This document shows positions 24,648-37,650 of a stretch of DNA of 64,000 nt, piece after piece (within the stretch, counting starts at the first letter, position 1; every line of letters begins with the position of its first letter). The position numbers and the translations under genes were made by a program. The DNA comes from Nilaparvata lugens (taxonomy: Eukaryota; Arthropoda; Insecta; Hemiptera; Delphacidae): assembly GCF_014356525.2 (NCBI RefSeq), contig NC_052515.1:17768531-17832530 (forward strand), given 5' to 3'. The notes under the pieces were generated by a model. The model was given only the letters and a program-made list of their open reading frames with translations, ran no database searches and was not told where the DNA came from.

Positions 24648-24912
24648 TTTCTTTCTCCTCCTTCTCCTCCTTCTCCTCCTTCTCCTCCTTCTCCTCCTTC
24701 TCCTCCTTCTCCTCCTTCTCCTCCTTCTCCTCCTTCTCCTCCTTCTCCTCCTTCTCCTCCTTCTCCTTCTCCTCCTTCTCCTCCTTCTCCTCCTTCTCCT
24801 CCTTCTCCTCCTTCTCCTCCTTCTCCTCCACCTCCTCCTCCTCCTCCTCCTCCTTCTCCTCCTTCTCCTCCTTCTCCTCCTTCTCCTCCTTCTCCTCCTC
24901 TCCTCCTTCTCA
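24648..24912. repeat. (CTCCTT)n hexanucleotide tract
   Basis: About 265 bp of near-perfect CTCCTT units, with one CTTCTCCTT slip near 24764 and a CTC-only block at about 24830-24852. All frames on both strands stay open, giving Pro-Pro-Ser, poly-Leu, Phe-Ser-Ser, Gly-Gly-Glu and Lys-Glu-Glu pseudo-proteins. Confidence 0.95.
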
Positions 24913-24919
24913 TCTAATA

Positions 24920-27060
24920 CTTCTAATTATATTATCCTATTCCCTATTCCTCACTCAATTCCTCAACAACTCAATTATTTTGAATCCAGAATCCAGGGAT
25001 GGAGCTCCTATAGTTTGGTCCACGTTATTAAATCATCACCTGATACACATTAGTTTCCTTTCCTTGTCGCTCATGAGGCAAAACAGATAGCTCTATCCTT
25101 TCCCACTTCCGTAATGTTGTCAAATCGTTCATAGGCTACAACTCCATATTATAATGAATATTTACTCTCAATCACGAACATTTTTGTCATGAATCATAAG
25201 AATATATTTTTTCTTAGTAAATATGATTTATATTCGAGCCTATAATTGATCATAAGCCACAAGAGTTCACAATTAAAATTAGATCAGATATACAGGGATG
25301 ACTTGAATCACAGCTATATATTATCATGAAGTAAGTAAATATTTTACATTTTATTTATTCAATCTATGATACTATAGAAAGCGGCGAAAACGGAAAATTG
25401 CGTTCCTATCAATTCCACTGACTTCTTAGCGTGAATCTCACTACAGATTTCTTATCCCGCTGACTTGTATTTATGGAACATCATGCAAAATTATTACAAC
25501 CACTGAAGCTGAATATTTTGCCAACTTACACTGGGTAACATGGTATTTATTAACATTAATTCTGAAAAACGCTTTTAACTAAGAAAAAACAAACAACCAT
25601 TAGAATCGTTCTGAGTGGCTAAGCAAACACTACTACATGCTTGGCTATAAACGTTCTCGAAAATTGTTTATCATGAGGCCCTCTCAAAATGTAGTTATAT
25701 AGTCACATCTCTGATCTAGATATGAAATATCTCTATTTAAAATGTATGAATGCAGGGCTACTTTCTTTTTTTATGAAATAAATCTCAATTTCATAGGGTA
25801 CTATAATAATATTTTAGAAATATATCTAATAAATTGGTAACCTATTATGGCAATGTATTACCTGTTATAACTCAACTTCTGTTCTGTTGAATATAAATGA
25901 AGCTGGACTCACAGTACCAATAATATCAGTGCCAGTGAGCATGTACTGCCAGTACAGTGAAAGTTCCTAACAGTTCTCATTGGACTATTTCCACTCAGCC
26001 CGGCCAAGCGAGTATGAATGGGACCATTAGAACTTATGGGAATAATATCCTAATTTTACCGTTCACGTTCTTTGGAACTGGTACCGTATGTTGGTATTTA
26101 GAACAATTCATTGAAACGGAAGAAATAATAATGATCCTAAACAAACGTATAGATTCAGTGTCTTCAGCAATAGCGCCTTTTAAAATTGTCTTCAAACTTC
26201 ATTTCACTGTAAAATTTTACTCAATTCGAAAAAGGTATTATTTGCCAAACAAATGTTTATTATACACAGGACTTGGAATAATAAAAAGTCCTGTGAAATT
26301 TAATATCATATTACAAAGAGCACATTCGATTCATGAATGTACAAGTATACAAGTGTACAATAATTACTAGTGCCCTTTTTTCTTTCCTTTTAGACACGAC
26401 TAGTTCTGGCCAATCAAGTAGCCCTGTCAAATACTTGAATTAAATATTTAATTAATTCATTCATCAATTAATCATCTCACAAAACACTACAATCATAATA
26501 TGATTATAAGCATGAAGGAAAAACTAGGCTGAGTATTTCCATTCCTCTCCTAAATTTTGATGAAATGTTAATGTTGTCCAAAGTATTATTAGCTTATAAA
26601 ATCATACAACACTGTTTCGCCACTCAACTCTCGGTCCAGGAATGTTATTTGAAGTATGGTATACAATAGTTTAAACTGAATTGTGAAATTAGCATATCTT
26701 TAGGCATTCCATATTTTTTCAGGCATTTCCTCCATTCATTCAACAGTAATCCACTCCACATTCCAACCTCAAATCCTCGAACTTGACAACATGCAATATA
26801 AGTCAGACTCAAAGTGTTGGCAACATGACTGTGAACCGGTGTTGGAAGATATAGTGAGATCCACATTAAGCACCAGGATTCCTCACGATCAACATCTCAG
26901 TTCCCCACTCATCCAATGCTGACAGTTGTAAGTGAATCTGACAGTATGGGAGACCAGGGCTGTGCTAAATTGGGAATCTGCCGTCGCCCGAAGCTTGTGC
27001 CGTTTTGGCGTGTTGTGAGTTGGGTTGGCCCCCACAGTTGTGACCAAGCTGGCAGCCTTG
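24920..27060. other. No supportable gene
   Basis: AT-rich sequence. A 137-codon plus-strand frame (25957-26370) begins at GTG, not ATG, and has no recognisable domain; I regard it as chance. One copy of the CAATGCTGAC motif lies at 26913-26940. Confidence 0.5.
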
Positions 27061-27065
27061 TAGCA

Positions 27066-27970
27066 GCCCCGTCCAAAAGTGAGTATTATCATTCGATCTT
27101 CTATCATTAATAAATAATATTCCACTGAAAAATTATCTAATTTTGTGCTTGGATTCTGATATGATTTGATTTTGTGTACGAAATTGTTTGGATACTTAGT
27201 GTCTCATTGGATATCAATAAAGTAAGTCCAAAAGTAAGTATATTAGTTTCTATTACTATTCATGAATATTACACTCAATAGTGGTCTTATCTTGTGCTGG
27301 GATCTTGATATGGTTTGATTTTGTGTACGAAATTGTTTGGATACGTGGTCTCTCATTGAAAACTTCAAGAAGTGAATCCAAAATTGAGTACCGGTATTAT
27401 CATTCGAATTTCAATCTCCAATTAATCATATTTCACTCAAAAATGGTCTTATCTTTTGCTTGGATTGTAATATGGTTTGATTTTGTGTATGAAATTGTTT
27501 GGTGTCTTATTGAACACTTCAAGAAGTGAATCAAAATTGAGTACCTACCGGTATTATCATTCGAATTTTTCAATCTCTAATAATTAGTCATATTCCACTC
27601 AAAAATATTCTTATCTTGTTCTTGGATTGTAATATGGTTTGTGTTTGTGTATGGAATTGTTTAGATACGTGGTGTCTCATTGAACACGTCAAAAATTAAG
27701 TCCGAAAGTGAGTATCATTATTCGTATTCGATTGCCAACCAATCATATTTCTCTCAAAGATGGACTTATCGTGTGCTTTGTTCGTAATATGATTTGATTT
27801 TTCGTAAGCATTTGCTTGGATTAGTGGTTTCCTATTGGACACTAGAAAGAGGATTCACTAGACTTACTATCACTATCTAGCGTAACTACTATACTACACC
27901 TAGAAAAGGACTTCTCGTTTTGCATAAATTTGATTCGTCTTCACGTTTGTGAATGTTTGGATAGTTGGTT
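27066..27970. repeat. Tandem array, about 155-bp unit, about six diverged copies
   Basis: The marker 'tttgattttgtgtacgaaat' or variants recur near 27165, 27316, 27477, 27637, 27792 and 27930, a spacing of about 140-163 bp. Each unit also carries 'gtctcattg', a 'gaatccaaaa..gagta' segment and 'tcatattcactcaaaaat'-like sequence. The central copies are the most alike. Confidence 0.8.
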
Positions 27971-27974
27971 TAAA

Positions 27975-30105
27975 CTGCTGTAGGATTAAAACTCGCAAGG
28001 CCTGAAAGCCACCCGCTGTAGGCCGGTCCTAAAGCACTTTGAATTGAAGTATTCATTAATTTATTTTATTAAAAAGCACAGATCTGGAGAGGAAGTACAA
28101 GTTATACACTATCTCTCTCCCTCAAATTTAATATGGGTGTATTGTTGGATACTCTAAAAAGTTAGTAGCTCCCTCAAATCACAATCACTTATCAGCCCAA
28201 TTACACTGAATGTAAGAATTTGGATTGATTTCTATCTTACAATTGTTAGGCTACGGGATGTTTGAGAAGTCAACAAACTGAACATATTTTCTTATATCAA
28301 TATTTATTTCAAATATATGATTACGTATCACCAATTACATAAAATATTATTGAGCTTGTCGTTATATTGATGAGCTCTACCGATAACTTGGAATAGAAAC
28401 TCATCATATCACTCACTGATAACTTGAATAAGTTACTTACTCGTACTGGGATATTGAACTTGAACTTGGAACTTTGACACGTGAGCTACTAAACTTTTAA
28501 CAATCTTCCCACCTGGGTGAATCCAGTCAAGGCCACACCAATCAAAGTGGAGTTTCTTGACCAATCAGAGGCTTTCTTCCCTTCCGTCTCTGTCCGTCAT
28601 TTTTACATTCCATTCCAAATTTCGAATGAATTGCTGAATATTATTTCAGCAATGAGTTTATTCTTATTATTATTATTGATTCATCATTCCATGGAAATAG
28701 CCCAGGTGTATCTCACTTCAGAGTAAACGTATATCACTCAGATGCAAACAAATCATATTAATAAATAAAAAGCATTGAATAAGTAGGTATGAGTTTATCA
28801 AGAAATATCATCAGTTACTGATTAAATATTGATAATAACAATGTTGTATCTTCAACAATAATTGTTGACAATTATTGTTTATTGTTGCTATTGTGATTGT
28901 GATTTTATCTTTGAAAATGTTTCATACAGTGTGATACAGTGTATTCGCGGATACGAATGTGAGGTTGCGAGGAATTATTTATAATACATTTTTTGTTGTG
29001 ATAATAATAAATATAGTGTCATATATATCATATATATATGTGTCTATATGAATTATTTTAAATAATAACGATCACTCTCTCGATTTAAGTCATTTTTATT
29101 ATTAGACTTATTATAAAATCCATTGATAACCAGCAAATAAGTGATTTTAATTTTCATTTATTTGGAGTTACTCCACTCATACTGAGTTCTTAGATTGGAT
29201 AATTAACGTGTTCTTGGTACTCCTGTTGGAAGGGTGACTACTTCAGGCGAGCTGTATTTACAAGCAATTCTGAAGTAGCCAATCACACTTCAGTAACCAT
29301 AATAAAATCAGGCTCAATAAATTAGCTGATAAATTATTGTTCTCTTAAAATAAAATAATGACTTGTTATTGGCTGCTGGACTAAATAAAGTTCAGGAATG
29401 AATAAATGAAGAATGAAATATGATTGCCCAAGTAAGATCTTGAGAATAGTTTATATTATGTATCCTTCAAAGTTAGAGAGTATAGCACCACTATTTCTAG
29501 TCCTTCCACAACAGAGGAACCTTTTAAGCTGAAGCAATATTCAAGTTTAATGAATACACTCTACACAAATTGAGTGCCGTACTTCTAAGCACAACTCACA
29601 TTCTCAGTTATGAGTCGGTATCACCAAGTAACTTGGCACCGATTTGAGAAAGTATTGGCAAGTGACGATTCACTTCCTCTAGGAGGCCTCACGATCAACA
29701 ACCAATTATCCCAACAGATCAGCTGACTTTAGCTACCATGGCCCCGGCCTTGATTTTCAATTGCTTTCTTGTCTTTACTTTAAAAGGTGGTGGACAAAAC
29801 TAAAGTGTTTTCTGCCGTTTTATGACGCATGTTAAATGTGTTTTTGAGACTAATGGAAGCCTTGTTTAAACTGCTTATTTGGTATTAGCTCAAAACTATA
29901 TTCTACTTATACAAATTAGAAGTAGGCCTACAAGAAATAACAGAACAGCAAGTATGTAGGATATCTTATATTTCAAAATAAGACTCTCCTAACTCACTTC
30001 ATAAACTTCAATTTATTTTAGTTTTACAACTTTCTGTTTCGCACAACATTATTATTTGAGCCCATTTCGATGACTAAATGTTTATTTCGGTGAGTTTGTT
30101 ACTTT
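27975..30105. other. No supportable gene
   Basis: AT-rich unique-looking DNA with a 'tatatatcatatatatatg' run at about 29022-29041. Nothing else recognisable. Confidence 0.5.
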
Positions 30106-30109
30106 AATT

Positions 30110-30500
30110 AATTGACCGAGCGAAGTGAGGTCTAAGATTCAAGTCGACGGTTTGGCATTTCTCTTAATGTTTAAATATTTTTATGTTGCGCGCATTTACG
30201 GCGAAACGCGGTAATAGATTTTCATGAAATTTGACAGGTATGTTCCTTTTTAAAATGCGCGTCGACGTATATACAAGGTTTTTGGAAATTTTGCATTTCA
30301 AGGATAATATAAAAGGAAAAAGGAGCCTCCTTCATACGCCAATATTACCGTAAAAATCATAGGACAGAAAGTTCTATGTTTATTTAGGATTTTTTCTAGA
30401 CATTTTTAATTGATGAATTATTTATTAATTTTTGAGAAAACATAACAACAGGTCAATGTATTCACTGAGCGCGAGGTCTACTGTTCACAGAACTACTAGT
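30110..30500 (+). mobile_element. 0.4-kb dispersed repeat with GAGCGAAGTGAGGTCTA end
   Basis: The block is more GC-rich than its surroundings (for example 'ttgcgcgcatttacggcgaa' and 'aatgcgcgtcgacgtata'). It starts 'attgaccgagcgaagtgagg' and ends 'cactgagcgcgaggtctac' followed by 'tgttcacagaactactagt', so the ends are near-direct repeats of GAGCG..GAGGTCTA. I associate this sequence with an abundant planthopper repeat (recollection, not verified). No coding capacity. The terminal CTAGT preceded by a 4-bp hairpin (gttc-aca-gaac) is faintly Helitron-like, but this is weak. Confidence 0.5.
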
Positions 30501-30504
30501 TACA

Positions 30505-33500
30505 TTTTAAACACATGTTAAAATCATGTGTGGGATGGTAATTCTCAAAATGAAATATTTACTACAAGTATTAATGGAAACACGAAGATGATGTCAAAAA
30601 GGTCACAAATTTTTCTAAAGAAAAAAAACACAATCCATCTTCATATTTCCATTTTGAATAAATATCACTGAATACCACTAAACAGACAGCAAGTAGTATT
30701 ATTTTATTGATTTGATCGGGATAGTAAATTTCGAGGTGTCTTTTTTCGAAAGAATTTAACTTCTTTATTTGAACAGCATGTGAAACTAGAAGCTACACCT
30801 TCTTCAACTCCTCCAATACAAAAGTCACATTACCTCGAGTATAATATTGTTACGAAGACGTCACACAGTTCCGATATCAGATTTGAACATCCTTGTTCCC
30901 TCTTGATGTTCTAAATTTACTGAATCATATTTAATTATATGGTGATACGTTTACCTGATTCAAACTGTATCCCACAGTGATAATTTCAAATTTTGAAACC
31001 GAATCAAAATGTGAATATTGTGAGATAAATTCTTATCAATCGCTCATCTCTTATGAACTGGTTCTCCATTTATGATCAATAACACATTAATTGATCACAT
31101 TAATTTATAGTATGAGATATTAATATTGAATTAATAGTATGCAAACTATTCCAGATCAGAACAAAAGAATTTGCTTCAACATCTTTCAATTTTAGATATT
31201 TTGTATGATTCAGTCAATGAGGAATATCGTAAACCAGATTGGAAAACGTTTTCATTTTCCATTGAGTCTACCAAGAATAGTGACTCATTGGATGACTATT
31301 AGACCATGAACTTAGCAATCATAAACTAACAATAGTGTATCCGATTCATTTGCTGTCACCAGACTGATCCAACCAATCGGAACGAAAGTAATTTTCTTGT
31401 AATCGATTTCTATCGCTTGAAAGTTCTTCTGGCAAAACAATGTTTTCATCTTTCTCTTTTCTCCTATCCAAAAATTCCATGATTACCAATATTGTTATCC
31501 TTGTTTATATAATGTCTGATCACTTGAAACATGTAGTCAATTCTTGAAACAAGAGTTACAAGAAAATGTTATCCAGTATGGGAAACATTTATGAAGGAAT
31601 TGATGTCAGCACCTGCTATCAATTTTGATTTGGTTTTGATTGAGAGAAAAAGAAGGAAAAGTAGGAGAGAAGTAGAGAAGAAGAATCGTATCCTATGAGA
31701 AAGGGTGAAAGAAATTTGATTTAATAATGGAAGATTAGCATGACAAAAGGGACGAGGGGAGGAAAAAGAGAAGAGAATGAATGAGAGAGAGATGAAGTGT
31801 GCAAGAAAGCAGTGAGAAGTTGAGGAAGTCAGAATGGCAAACGTCCAGAGCATTCTCAGCCAAAAATAATTATTAAAACAATAACAGAGCGGCTCTAACC
31901 TAGAACATGACTGTGGCTCACTCACAGCTCACTCACATATCACATACAATCCTCCTCACTCACAACCTCTCTCAATCTTTCTCTTTCTCATTCACTCTCC
32001 CTCCCTCACTTTTTCTCTCTCACTCTCTTTTACTCTATGGCAATACCATCCTTCACACACACTCTCTCTCACTCTCTCTCTCACAGACACTCCATTATTC
32101 ACTCTTTCTTACTTACTCTCTTCCTTACACTTTCTCTCACAGACACTTCCTTCTCTTACTCACTCACTCTCTTTTCTCTCTGAAAGATTTCTCTCTTCCA
32201 AGTTATATGTTCGCTAAACCATCTTCGAAATACTACGCTTAATAATATTTCATAACGCCGTGTGGGAGATCGCACAAGGTCGAAAAGTTATGATGAAAAC
32301 AAAGCAAAACGAAACCAGGATTGAAATAAACATGAACAAGTCAGAATTCCTCTGCTGCAACTTGAATTGATGAGACTTGCCTATTGAACAGTTGAAAATG
32401 GAAAAATCTGAAATTCGCAGTGTTTATGTAAAACATGAAAATGAGCTTGTAAAATTCTGTCGTATTGAATATAATATGCTCGTTTAAATCTACTCATGAT
32501 CATAGCCTTTTAGCAAAGTTCCTAAAGTTTAATATTTACATGTGTAATAATAAGCTTAATATCAATACCACCTATTACTGAAAAACTAACAATTTGGGAA
32601 TATTGTCAAATTAGCTAAAGCGTTGCAATTTAGTTTGAAAAGGTTTTTATTGGGATACTTGAGTTCGAAATTATGACGTAGAGATACCCACTTGTACACT
32701 TCTCCAAATTACAAAATGTTGACTCTATTTTCCACTCTTTTCGCTATGAATGAAGTCCACAAGGACCCTAATCAGTGTGAGGGTAATGGAATGAATGGTG
32801 TCTCAATATAATTGGGATGTTGAGATTGGAACTGCAGATTTCAGTGGTTTTCACCCATTTAGGGAGAGATTGTAATGCTCATAATAAGGCTCTGGAACTA
32901 AAAGTTTGAATTCACCCTTTTAACGAGGAAACATAATAATTAATCCAATCTGAGCAATTGGATGTTCTGTTATCGCAGGGTCATACGTTCGGTTTTTACT
33001 AGGGATTTTAAATAAGTAACAAGACAAATTACTATTGCTTATCGGAACATTCTATACCTTTGTATAACTCAACATTTTTTATCCCTCTTTACATTGAATA
33101 AAGTCATCTAGAAGAAAGTTTCTACTTTAAACCGAAATGAAATATCGTATATTATGGCTTATTTTTCTTACCGAATTCGGTGATTACAAATATGCGCATT
33201 CCTACAATGGTGAAGTTTCCATTTCCATGATGAAGAAAATTCAAAAGTACCGTAGTTGATTCAAAAATTCAATTCAAAAAACGGAGATGATTCACGAAGT
33301 GAGTAATCAATAAGCGATGTGTCGCCTGTGATACTCTCAAAATTGCCCAAGTCAGCATTATAAATTTCCATGATTCAAATGTTGCTCTTGGCCAGCTCTC
33401 AAAAGTTCATTACATTTTGATGAGTCTTTAGATGTTTCTGTAAAAAAATCGTCAGTCGAAAATATTTCGGCAAGTGCGAGCCACGTGTGAGCGGAAAATA

Positions 33501-34315
33501 ATTAATTAGACACGAGACATAGTAGTGAGAGTATTTTATGATACCTACATGTCTCCTGAGTTAGCGGAAATGGGAATTGGGTGTCTATCCTAATGAGAGG
33601 AACATTTTTCTAATTTTCTGCTGTGGTATTGCATTTCAAACATAAGAGTTTGCAGGATTGGAACAGCTCTTTTTTACTGCTGCTTTATTGCATTTTAACA
33701 AAGATGTATGCGGAATAAAAACGCTATTAAACGGGCTGGTGACTCATGAGCTTATTCACACTGATTTTAATTTCTGTCTCAATTCTCACTCCTTTGCTCT
33801 TATTTGGTTTTCTCCTATTAGTTTATATTCACGACTTGAGTTAACTTTATATTTCCTTCGTATTTCATCTCCTAGGGAAATAGAAGCGTTTAACAAATTA
33901 ACAAATTCAATGAACACTCTCTCAAACTGTTGTAGCCCTACAAAATAATCACATTCAGAGAATCTACATGATTAAGGTTCATCTAGAGACTCCTTGATAC
34001 TGTCATAATTTACGAATGATCATATTTGGTCGTAGATATTTGATCGTTAATAGTCTCCAACGTTAATCTTGACATGGCTCCGAACTAATAGAGTCTTCGA
34101 TAGAATTTGATCGATTATCTATGACAAAATGCATGCATATCATTATTATAATTGGTTTATATGTATAAATGAGCCATGACTCTACCACTCTTCCCCACTC
34201 ATTAGTTAAAATGATTCTTGATTACCAAATTTTGATGAGTTCTACTATCATATTCGATCAAATTTGATTTCTTCATCTATTTATTTCGAAGTTAATAATG
34301 TGTGTTTTTTTGCAG
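30505..34315. other. Upstream flank of the kinase gene; no exon found
   Basis: AT-rich DNA with a purine-rich stretch at about 31620-31830 and a CT/CA-rich stretch at about 31950-32190. I found no Ig or FN3 exons and no clear promoter. A first non-coding exon spliced to 34316 may lie here or further upstream. Confidence 0.4.
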
Positions 34316-34343
34316 TTGCTGCCTCGGCTAACATCTTTCAGCA

Positions 34344-34377
34344 ATGATCAAAGTGGATGAAAATGATCCAGTTGGAG
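34344..34377 (+). CDS. Strn-Mlck: MLCK exon 1: start codon and N-terminus
   Basis: The exon starts at 34316 after the acceptor ttttttgcag, giving 28 nt of leader, then ATG at 34344-34346. It encodes MIKVDENDPVG plus one base of the next codon, and the donor is gtgagt at 34378. An in-frame TAA at 34349 minus 20 (bases 34329-34331) lies upstream of the ATG inside the exon, so this exon cannot simply extend a longer upstream coding frame in this phase. That supports the ATG as a true start of a kinase-only isoform. The acceptor implies an unseen upstream leader exon. No RNA evidence is available to me. Confidence 0.65.
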
Positions 34378-35769
34378 GTGAGTTATCAAGAAAAAAATAT
34401 ATATATCCCAAAAATGAAATAATCTTTTTAAAAAATCATGAATATTGTAATATCTATTGAGGTCTCACTGAGAATAATTGCTTAAATAGTTCTTCTCAAC
34501 TATTTTATTCTCAAATCTATTCCAGGGTACCTGAACTTCCATGGAAACTCTTCAGAGATTGGATTGTCATATTTCTCCTATTCCCAAAAAAATCTCTTAT
34601 CTATTTCCAAATCTCTTGTGAATTGTCTGTGAATATAGTCTAGATCGTTCATCCGAATAGTTCGTCGCTGGTGTGGGGTTCATTCCTTCAATACAAAAAA
34701 CAAAAAATAAAAATAAAAATTTAGATTGTGAAGAAGTTTTGAAAGTGAAGATTCATGAGAGCACAGAATATACAACAATACAGTAAAAATGTAAGAAATG
34801 TCAACATTTCAACAATAGTATAATACAGTAACAGTATTGAAATTCCCAACAATATATTAAGAAATTCACAGTACGATAGGCCAAATTTAAATAATGTTCA
34901 TGTCAATAGTCAATGGTTCTTGTGAAGTCAGACTACTCAGTATTTTTGTGACAATAATTATTTCAGTTAATCCTTCAATGTATGGAAACCCCAAGTGACT
35001 GATATAATAGTTCAATTTGAACACTTCTATCAATATTGCACGCTCAAAATAAGATGCTAATCTTCGAGAACTTCAAGTTGATGCAAAATTATAACAGAAT
35101 GTTGATATTAGAGGGTTGAACGATCTTTAATAGCTTTTGAATCCGATCCAAAATCACCCAAACCGTGCAAACTATCAAATCTGTATTCAATATTTCTTAC
35201 TTTTCCGAAAAATTAGCAAATCACCACACATAAATTCGCCGTGAAGAGCAGACAAATTAATGCACTTTAAGCAAGAATATTTTATTTTTATAGTGATTAT
35301 TTTGTAGCATCTAAGTTGTCTCGAGTTTTGGACTGTGGCCGAAAAATCTTGTGAAGTTGAAAGTGTTTTCGGTTGTGTTTTATTAATTACAGCACTAGAG
35401 GCCACTGGTTCAGAACAAAGCTCTGAATTGAAGTCACATTCAAGCTTTTCTGCCCACGCGCAGATCTTATATTTATTCAAGAATTAAGAATAGAGGAACA
35501 TGATAACATCTCGAAAATGAGAGTGATTATCATGGTTAGAACAAGAACAATCAGGCTAGAACTGAATAAATTTGGAGTACATACACTCCCAAACCCACTC
35601 TTTCTCATTCAGAAGCTTGCCTGAAACTATATCAACTATCATAATATCATTTTTTCAACTAAAAACAACAATTTCAAATAAAATATTGAAACACCTAGGT
35701 TATTTACACATGTTAATATTGTGAATGGTAGTTCTTTACAATTTAATGAAGAGAAATAAGTTTGGAAGA

Positions 35770-35940
35770 GTAAAAATTCTAGTTATGTCTGGACTTAGAC
35801 CTCTAGATTCCTTTAGTCTGGAGGAAGTCTAATGGAAGTTAATTTTCTTCGATTAACAAATCACCTTGAGTTTGTCACCATAGTTATGTCTGAAGTAAGT
35901 CTGGTCGAAGTTAATTTTCTTTGATTAGCAAATCACCCCA
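35770..35940. repeat. Two-copy tandem duplication in intron 1
   Basis: 'tagttatgtctg', then 'gaagttaattttctt', then 'gattaacaaatcacc' occurs from about 35782 and again from about 35883, about 105 bp apart, with small changes. Confidence 0.65.
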
Positions 35941-37650
35941 TAAGTGTGTCAGTATTACAGTATTCCTCATCTTACAATATTATCCCTCTCAAATCGAATA
36001 CACACAATTCAAAAATAAGCACGAAGCACTACTTGTGTTTTGGGATCCTTCAAACATCATAAGAAATCAACGGAAATATAAACAGATGTGATTCATGTAG
36101 AGTCTGTGCAAAAATATGTCAGAGTTGCTAAGGTTCCTTTTGCACCACTTTCTATAATAAATAGCTGTAATTCAAGTAATCCTGGTATATCTGATGTAAT
36201 ATTGATTGTTGATACTTGTTAATAATGATCAATTAGGCTTATACCTCAAATATATTAAATTCATCAAGAAAATGCATCTTTTCGTGATTAAAAGGTAAAT
36301 ATTTGTAATTGAGATTGAAAATCTTGGTAGTTCATTATGTTACTCCTCAGTATAGATATTATTTGGCAACGGTGTGAAGTTGAACAAAAATATAGCTATC
36401 TTCCTCATCTAACGACGTTTATAAGGGTTTAGAGATAGTTTGTAGACTGGTCGCTTCACATACTGGTTTACTGTGTTTGGATCTAACACGTTGTGGGATT
36501 GATGAAAAAGGTGCGGCATTTTTTTCGAAAATTATAAAACTCCGCGACTTGTACGAATGGGCGAACTTTGGAAACAAAGTTTGAGATCCAGATATCCTGA
36601 TCCTGAAATATTACCAAGAAGAATCATTACAAACAAGGATATCAAGGTTGAAGTCTGCCATTGGCCGAGAGAAGACACGCCCACGGTGGGCTGAACATTA
36701 TAAACTACAGCTATGAATAAATCTCTTGTCTCATATTGGTCAATGGTCAATACTACCAATCATACATGGCTCCATTCATAGTATATATTATATTATGAAG
36801 CTCGATGTTTAAGATTTTAATCCATAAAATATTGATAATGGATTCAAAACCGATATTAGTTTCTCTTTTCTCCAATGAATATTAGTAGTGTTGACAATTT
36901 CAAGTCGTTCTATTTCAATAATAGTTCCAACATTGCAACTCAATGCTCCTGATTTCAAACAGAATTTTCAAGGTCACCAAATATTTTTCAGAAAATCCAT
37001 GTTGGTTTTGAATGAAAAATATATGACAGCTATGATCTGAGTATATCAACAATATTACAACTATAGACTACAACTATATCTGTTAAACTGTTTCTGGTGC
37101 CAACTTTTGTTCATTATATCTTGGCGTGATTATTTTCGACCAAGCACAATAAAAACGTCAAATTTTGTCTCAACAAATTTTCATTTGCTTTGGTGTATTT
37201 TTGGCCCCCTCAGAGCTAAGATAATGTCAAATAATCAAATAATGTATTACAGAATGAAGTAAGAGAGTAAGACTTAAAAAGTTCAAAGTTTTTCAAGAAG
37301 TATGTTCAGAGAAGGAATTTCTTGGAATGTCTCTCACGTTATAAATGTAAGTACTAGGTATTTGTTTGTATTATAAATGCACTCATGAAGTGCAACCTCG
37401 ATCAACAACCATTCCCAGGACCGGGACTTGACGTATAATAGGAATTTTCTATTTTATTACAGTATAGATTTATCAACTTGTACAATTTTTGAAATTTGGG
37501 TAACCTGTAGTAACCCTATAATCACAATAGTCATCAAAATTCAGTTCATATCCTAAATGAAATATGAAAGGGTTATACTTCTAGAATATATCAGTGAAAG
37601 AGAAAAATCATGGAATTCACAGGTAAATAATACCCCACAAGATCAAAAAT

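Noticed and set aside
24396..25090. Pro-Pro-Ser, poly-Leu and Phe-Ser-Ser proteins of 119-173 codons
   Set aside because: Produced by (CTCCTT)n in every frame.
25957..26370. 137-codon frame in unique DNA
   Set aside because: Begins at GTG, shows no recognisable domain or splice context, and lies in AT-rich DNA where chance frames occur.
27066..27970. CRISPR-like array
   Set aside because: Units are about 155 bp, diverged and contiguous, without short identical repeats and unique spacers, and the DNA is eukaryotic.
33658..33948. 96-codon frame just upstream of the kinase gene, considered as an Ig or N-terminal exon
   Set aside because: Lacks the Cys/Trp pattern of Ig or FN3 domains, and its phase and boundaries do not connect to known exons.
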